In this document: positions 59,239-60,967 of the stretch, one piece after another
How positions within the stretch are numbered: the stretch's first letter is position 1
Layout of the letters: each line of letters begins with the position of its first letter
From: Paracoccaceae bacterium
GTDB lineage: Bacteria > Pseudomonadota > Alphaproteobacteria > Rhodobacterales > Rhodobacteraceae
Assembly: GCA_002402045.2 (NCBI GenBank)
Contig: NVUX02000118.1
Location: 1-60,967 of the forward strand
DNA: 60,967 bases
Direction: 5' to 3'
Translations under genes and position numbers: made by a program
The notes under the pieces: model-generated
The model's database searches: none
What the model was told of the DNA's origin: nothing
What the model saw: the letters and a program-made list of their open reading frames with translations, nothing else

Positions 59239-60230
59239 GCAAGAAATATCAGGTTGTTGGCATTGGCAACTCTATCGTGGATGTGCTGAGCCATGTTGAA
59301 GATGCTTTTCTGGCGGAAAACGGCATTGAAAAAGGGATTATGACCCTGATTGATCTTGAGCGCGCCGCGGTGCTTTATGAAAAAACCGGCCCTTCGACGG
59401 AGATATCTGGCGGCTCGGCTGCCAACACCATTGCGGGCTTGGCGCAAATGGGCGGCCGGACGGCCTATGTGGGCAAAGTGAAAGACGACCAGCTCGGCGC
59501 GATTTTTGCGCATGATTTGCGGGCGCAGGGGGCTACCTATGAAGTGCCTTTGGCGAGCGCTGACCACGCGGCGGAAACCGGCCGTTGCATGGTGATGGTC
59601 AGCCCTGATGCCGAGCGCTCGATGAACACATATTTGGGGGTGTCGGAGTTTTTGACACCGGACGATATTGACGAGGCCATGATGGCCGATGCCGAGTGGA
59701 TTTACCTTGAGGGCTATCGCTTTGACGGGCCGGAAAGCCATGCGGCTTTTGCCAAGGCGATTGCGGCTTGTAAAAGCACTGGCGGGCGGGTTTCGCTGAC
59801 GCTGTCTGACCCGTTTTGCGTAGAGCGGCATCGGGACGCCTTTAGGGAAATGATCCGTGACCATGTGGACCTGCTGTTTTGCAACGAGCATGAAATGCGG
59901 GCGATGTATCAGGATGAAGACCTGAGCGTGGCGCTGCGGCTGGCGGCTCAGGATGTGGACACGGTGGCTTGCACCGTGGGCGCTGACGGTGCCTATATTT
60001 GGCGCGATGGCGTGGAGGTGCATGCGCCTGCGGACCCTGTGCACATTGTGGATGTGACGGGTGCTGGCGATCTGTTTGCGGCGGGGTTCTTTTATGGTGA
60101 GCTGAATGGGTTTGACACGCTGACAACGGGCCGGATGGGCTGCGTGGCGGCGGGGGAAATCATCAGCCATATTGGGGCGCGGCCAGAGGCGGATTTGAGG
60201 GCGCTTTTTGCCAAGCATGATTTGGTTTAG
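59235..60230 (+). CDS. PfkB-family carbohydrate/adenosine kinase
   Basis: 331 residues. PfkB features: GIGNSIVDVLSHVED at the start, ISGGSAANTIAGLAQMGGRTAYVGKVKDDQLG, and the catalytic VDVTGAGDLFAAGFFYG near residue 280 with the base aspartate. It resembles adenosine kinases and related sugar kinases of Rhodobacterales. The substrate cannot be fixed from sequence alone. Translationally coupled to nth. Confidence 0.9.
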   Translation: MSKKYQVVGIGNSIVDVLSHVEDAFLAENGIEKGIMTLIDLERAAVLYEKTGPSTEISGGSAANTIAGLAQMGGRTAYVGKVKDDQLGAIFAHDLRAQGATYEVPLASADHAAETGRCMVMVSPDAERSMNTYLGVSEFLTPDDIDEAMMADAEWIYLEGYRFDGPESHAAFAKAIAACKSTGGRVSLTLSDPFCVERHRDAFREMIRDHVDLLFCNEHEMRAMYQDEDLSVALRLAAQDVDTVACTVGADGAYIWRDGVEVHAPADPVHIVDVTGAGDLFAAGFFYGELNGFDTLTTGRMGCVAAGEIISHIGARPEADLRALFAKHDLV

Positions 60231-60240
60231 GGGCTGAAAA

Positions 60241-60618
60241 ATGGCGTATGAATATGATAGTGAGAATATTTTTGCGAAGATATTGCGCGGGGAAATTCCG
60301 AATTCAACCGTTGCTGATAGCGAGTACAGCCTAGCGTTTCGGGATATTGCACCTGCGGCACCCGAGCATATTTTGGTAATCCCAAAAGGAGCTTACGTTA
60401 ATTTTGACCATTTTGGGATTGAAGCGTCTGACGCTGAAATTGTGGATTTTAACCGGCTGGTCGCGAAAATAACCCGCGAAATTGGTGTGGCGCAGGATGT
60501 TGGTGGACAGGGCTATAGGCTGATCACCAATGCGGGGGTGCACGGGGTGCAAGATGTGCTGCATTTCCATATGCATATACTTGGTGGCCGCCGATTGGGG
60601 CGGATGATTGCTACCTAA
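60241..60618 (+). CDS. hinT: HIT-family nucleotide hydrolase
   Basis: 125 residues. HinT features: NIFAKILRGEIPNSTVADSEYSLAFRDIAPAAPEHILVIPK and the histidine triad HFHMHILGGRRLG. HinT hydrolyses purine phosphoramidates. It lies 10 nt after the kinase gene and is probably in the same operon. Confidence 0.95.
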   Translation: MAYEYDSENIFAKILRGEIPNSTVADSEYSLAFRDIAPAAPEHILVIPKGAYVNFDHFGIEASDAEIVDFNRLVAKITREIGVAQDVGGQGYRLITNAGVHGVQDVLHFHMHILGGRRLGRMIAT

Positions 60619-60623
60619 AAGAT

Positions 60624-60742
60624 GCGGCGCGTCTGGCGTTCGTCTGCTTGGCCAAATTGCACGCACGCCGCGCTACGGACGCTGCGCTTGTGGCACGGCG
60701 CGGGTGGGATATCTCAAAGTAATGCAATGTTACCCGCGCCGC
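60624..60742. repeat. paired dyad repeat, copy C
   Basis: Unit 1: GCGGCGCG at 60624-60631 and CACGCCGC at 60664-60671, spacer 32 nt. Unit 2: ACGGCGCG at 60696-60703 and CGCGCCGC at 60735-60742, spacer 31 nt. The units are 24 nt apart. On the minus strand the spacer of unit 2 has TTACTTTGAGATAT, matching the cores in copies A and B. It starts right after the hinT stop. Confidence 0.75.
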
Positions 60743-60789
60743 CAGGGCGTCGCACACGCATTTTTTCCACAGAGAAAAAGCTGCCCGAA

Positions 60790-60967
60790 GGGCGTATGGG
60801 AGGTTGAGGCCATACGAAATTGAGCCGTATGTGTGAGCCTTGGGGCGGTCGTTGTTGTATGTCCAGAGCCAATCTGTGGCCTGTTCCTGAGCCTCCTCTA
60901 TTGTTTCAAAGATGTTCTGGTCCAGCCATTCGTGGCGGACTGTTCGGTTGTAACGTTCAATGTAGGC
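60790..60967 (-). pseudogene. IS3-family OrfB transposase, C-terminal fragment
   Basis: The minus-strand reading AYIERYNRTVRHEWL followed by FETIEEAQEQATDWLWTYNNDRP is the C-terminal end of the DDE integrase domain of IS3-family OrfB. After NNDRP the normal end (GGITPAQKL) is replaced by unrelated sequence, so the gene was cut by a deletion or rearrangement. It continues past the right edge. Same subfamily type and same strand as the OrfA start at the left end of the window. Confidence 0.8.

Noticed and set aside
59157-60218. 353-codon open frame on the minus strand
   Set aside because: It is antisense to the PfkB-family kinase gene, is arginine/histidine-rich and has no domain features.

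Overview
The window looks like the chromosome of a Rhodobacterales (Roseobacter-group) alphaproteobacterium. Supporting signs are a split F0 ATP-synthase operon with both b' and b subunits, a flagellar cluster with FlaF, FlbT, MotE and a DUF1217 protein, CtrA-like TTAA-N7-TTAA sites in front of flagellar operons, and host genes of moderately high GC. The assignment rests on gene content and order only; no database was searched.

Region 1 (about 1 to 22142) is mobile DNA. It opens with the end of an IS3-family element inserted into a large serine recombinase gene, which is now a frameshifted pseudogene. Mobilisation genes follow (MobC, relaxase, VirD4-type coupling protein), then small unknown genes, a Tn3-type resolvase, an orphan DotA/TraY-like membrane protein, a HipBA toxin-antitoxin pair, ArdA anti-restriction protein, and an AT-richer defence island (about 14900 to 19300). 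That island holds a ribbon-helix-helix regulator, a C5-cytosine methyltransferase, a GHKL/MORC-type ATPase fused to a PD-(D/E)XK-like nuclease, an M48-like HExxH metalloprotein and an unknown convergent gene. The region ends with an intact large serine recombinase whose last codons lie inside a tRNA-Thr(CGT) gene, so the tRNA marks the right boundary of the integrated element. The left boundary lies outside the window.

Region 2 (about 22163 to 52400) is host DNA: pdxA, then a large flagellar cluster. Its blocks are motB-flgE-flgK-flgL-flgI; a leftward block fliF-fliH-fliN-fliP; a rightward block fliL-(unknown)-motE-motA-(large periplasmic protein); leftward fliK-flgD; rightward flgJ-like and flgN-like; fliC-flaF-flbT-DUF1217; a small ECF sigma/DUF6768 pair and a DUF1989 gene; then fliI facing flgB-flgC-fliE-fliQ-flgF-flgG-flgA-flgH-fliL2. 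Together these encode the motor stator, MS ring, part of the C ring and export gate, rod, P and L rings, hook, junction proteins, filament and its regulators. flhA, flhB, fliR, fliG, fliM, fliD and fliS were not seen.

Region 3 (about 52400 to 60967) is mostly housekeeping: an ArsR-type regulator, the F0 operon atpI-atpB-atpE-atpF'-atpF, a decayed IS3-family element, an OmpA-family lipoprotein, an AraC/MGMT fusion, nth, a PfkB-family kinase and a HIT protein. The window closes with another truncated IS3-family transposase. Three intergenic gaps (45236-45370, 55780-55919, 60624-60742) carry a recurring repeat built from two copies of 8-bp arm, about 32-nt spacer, inverted 8-bp arm. I found no CRISPR array and no rRNA.
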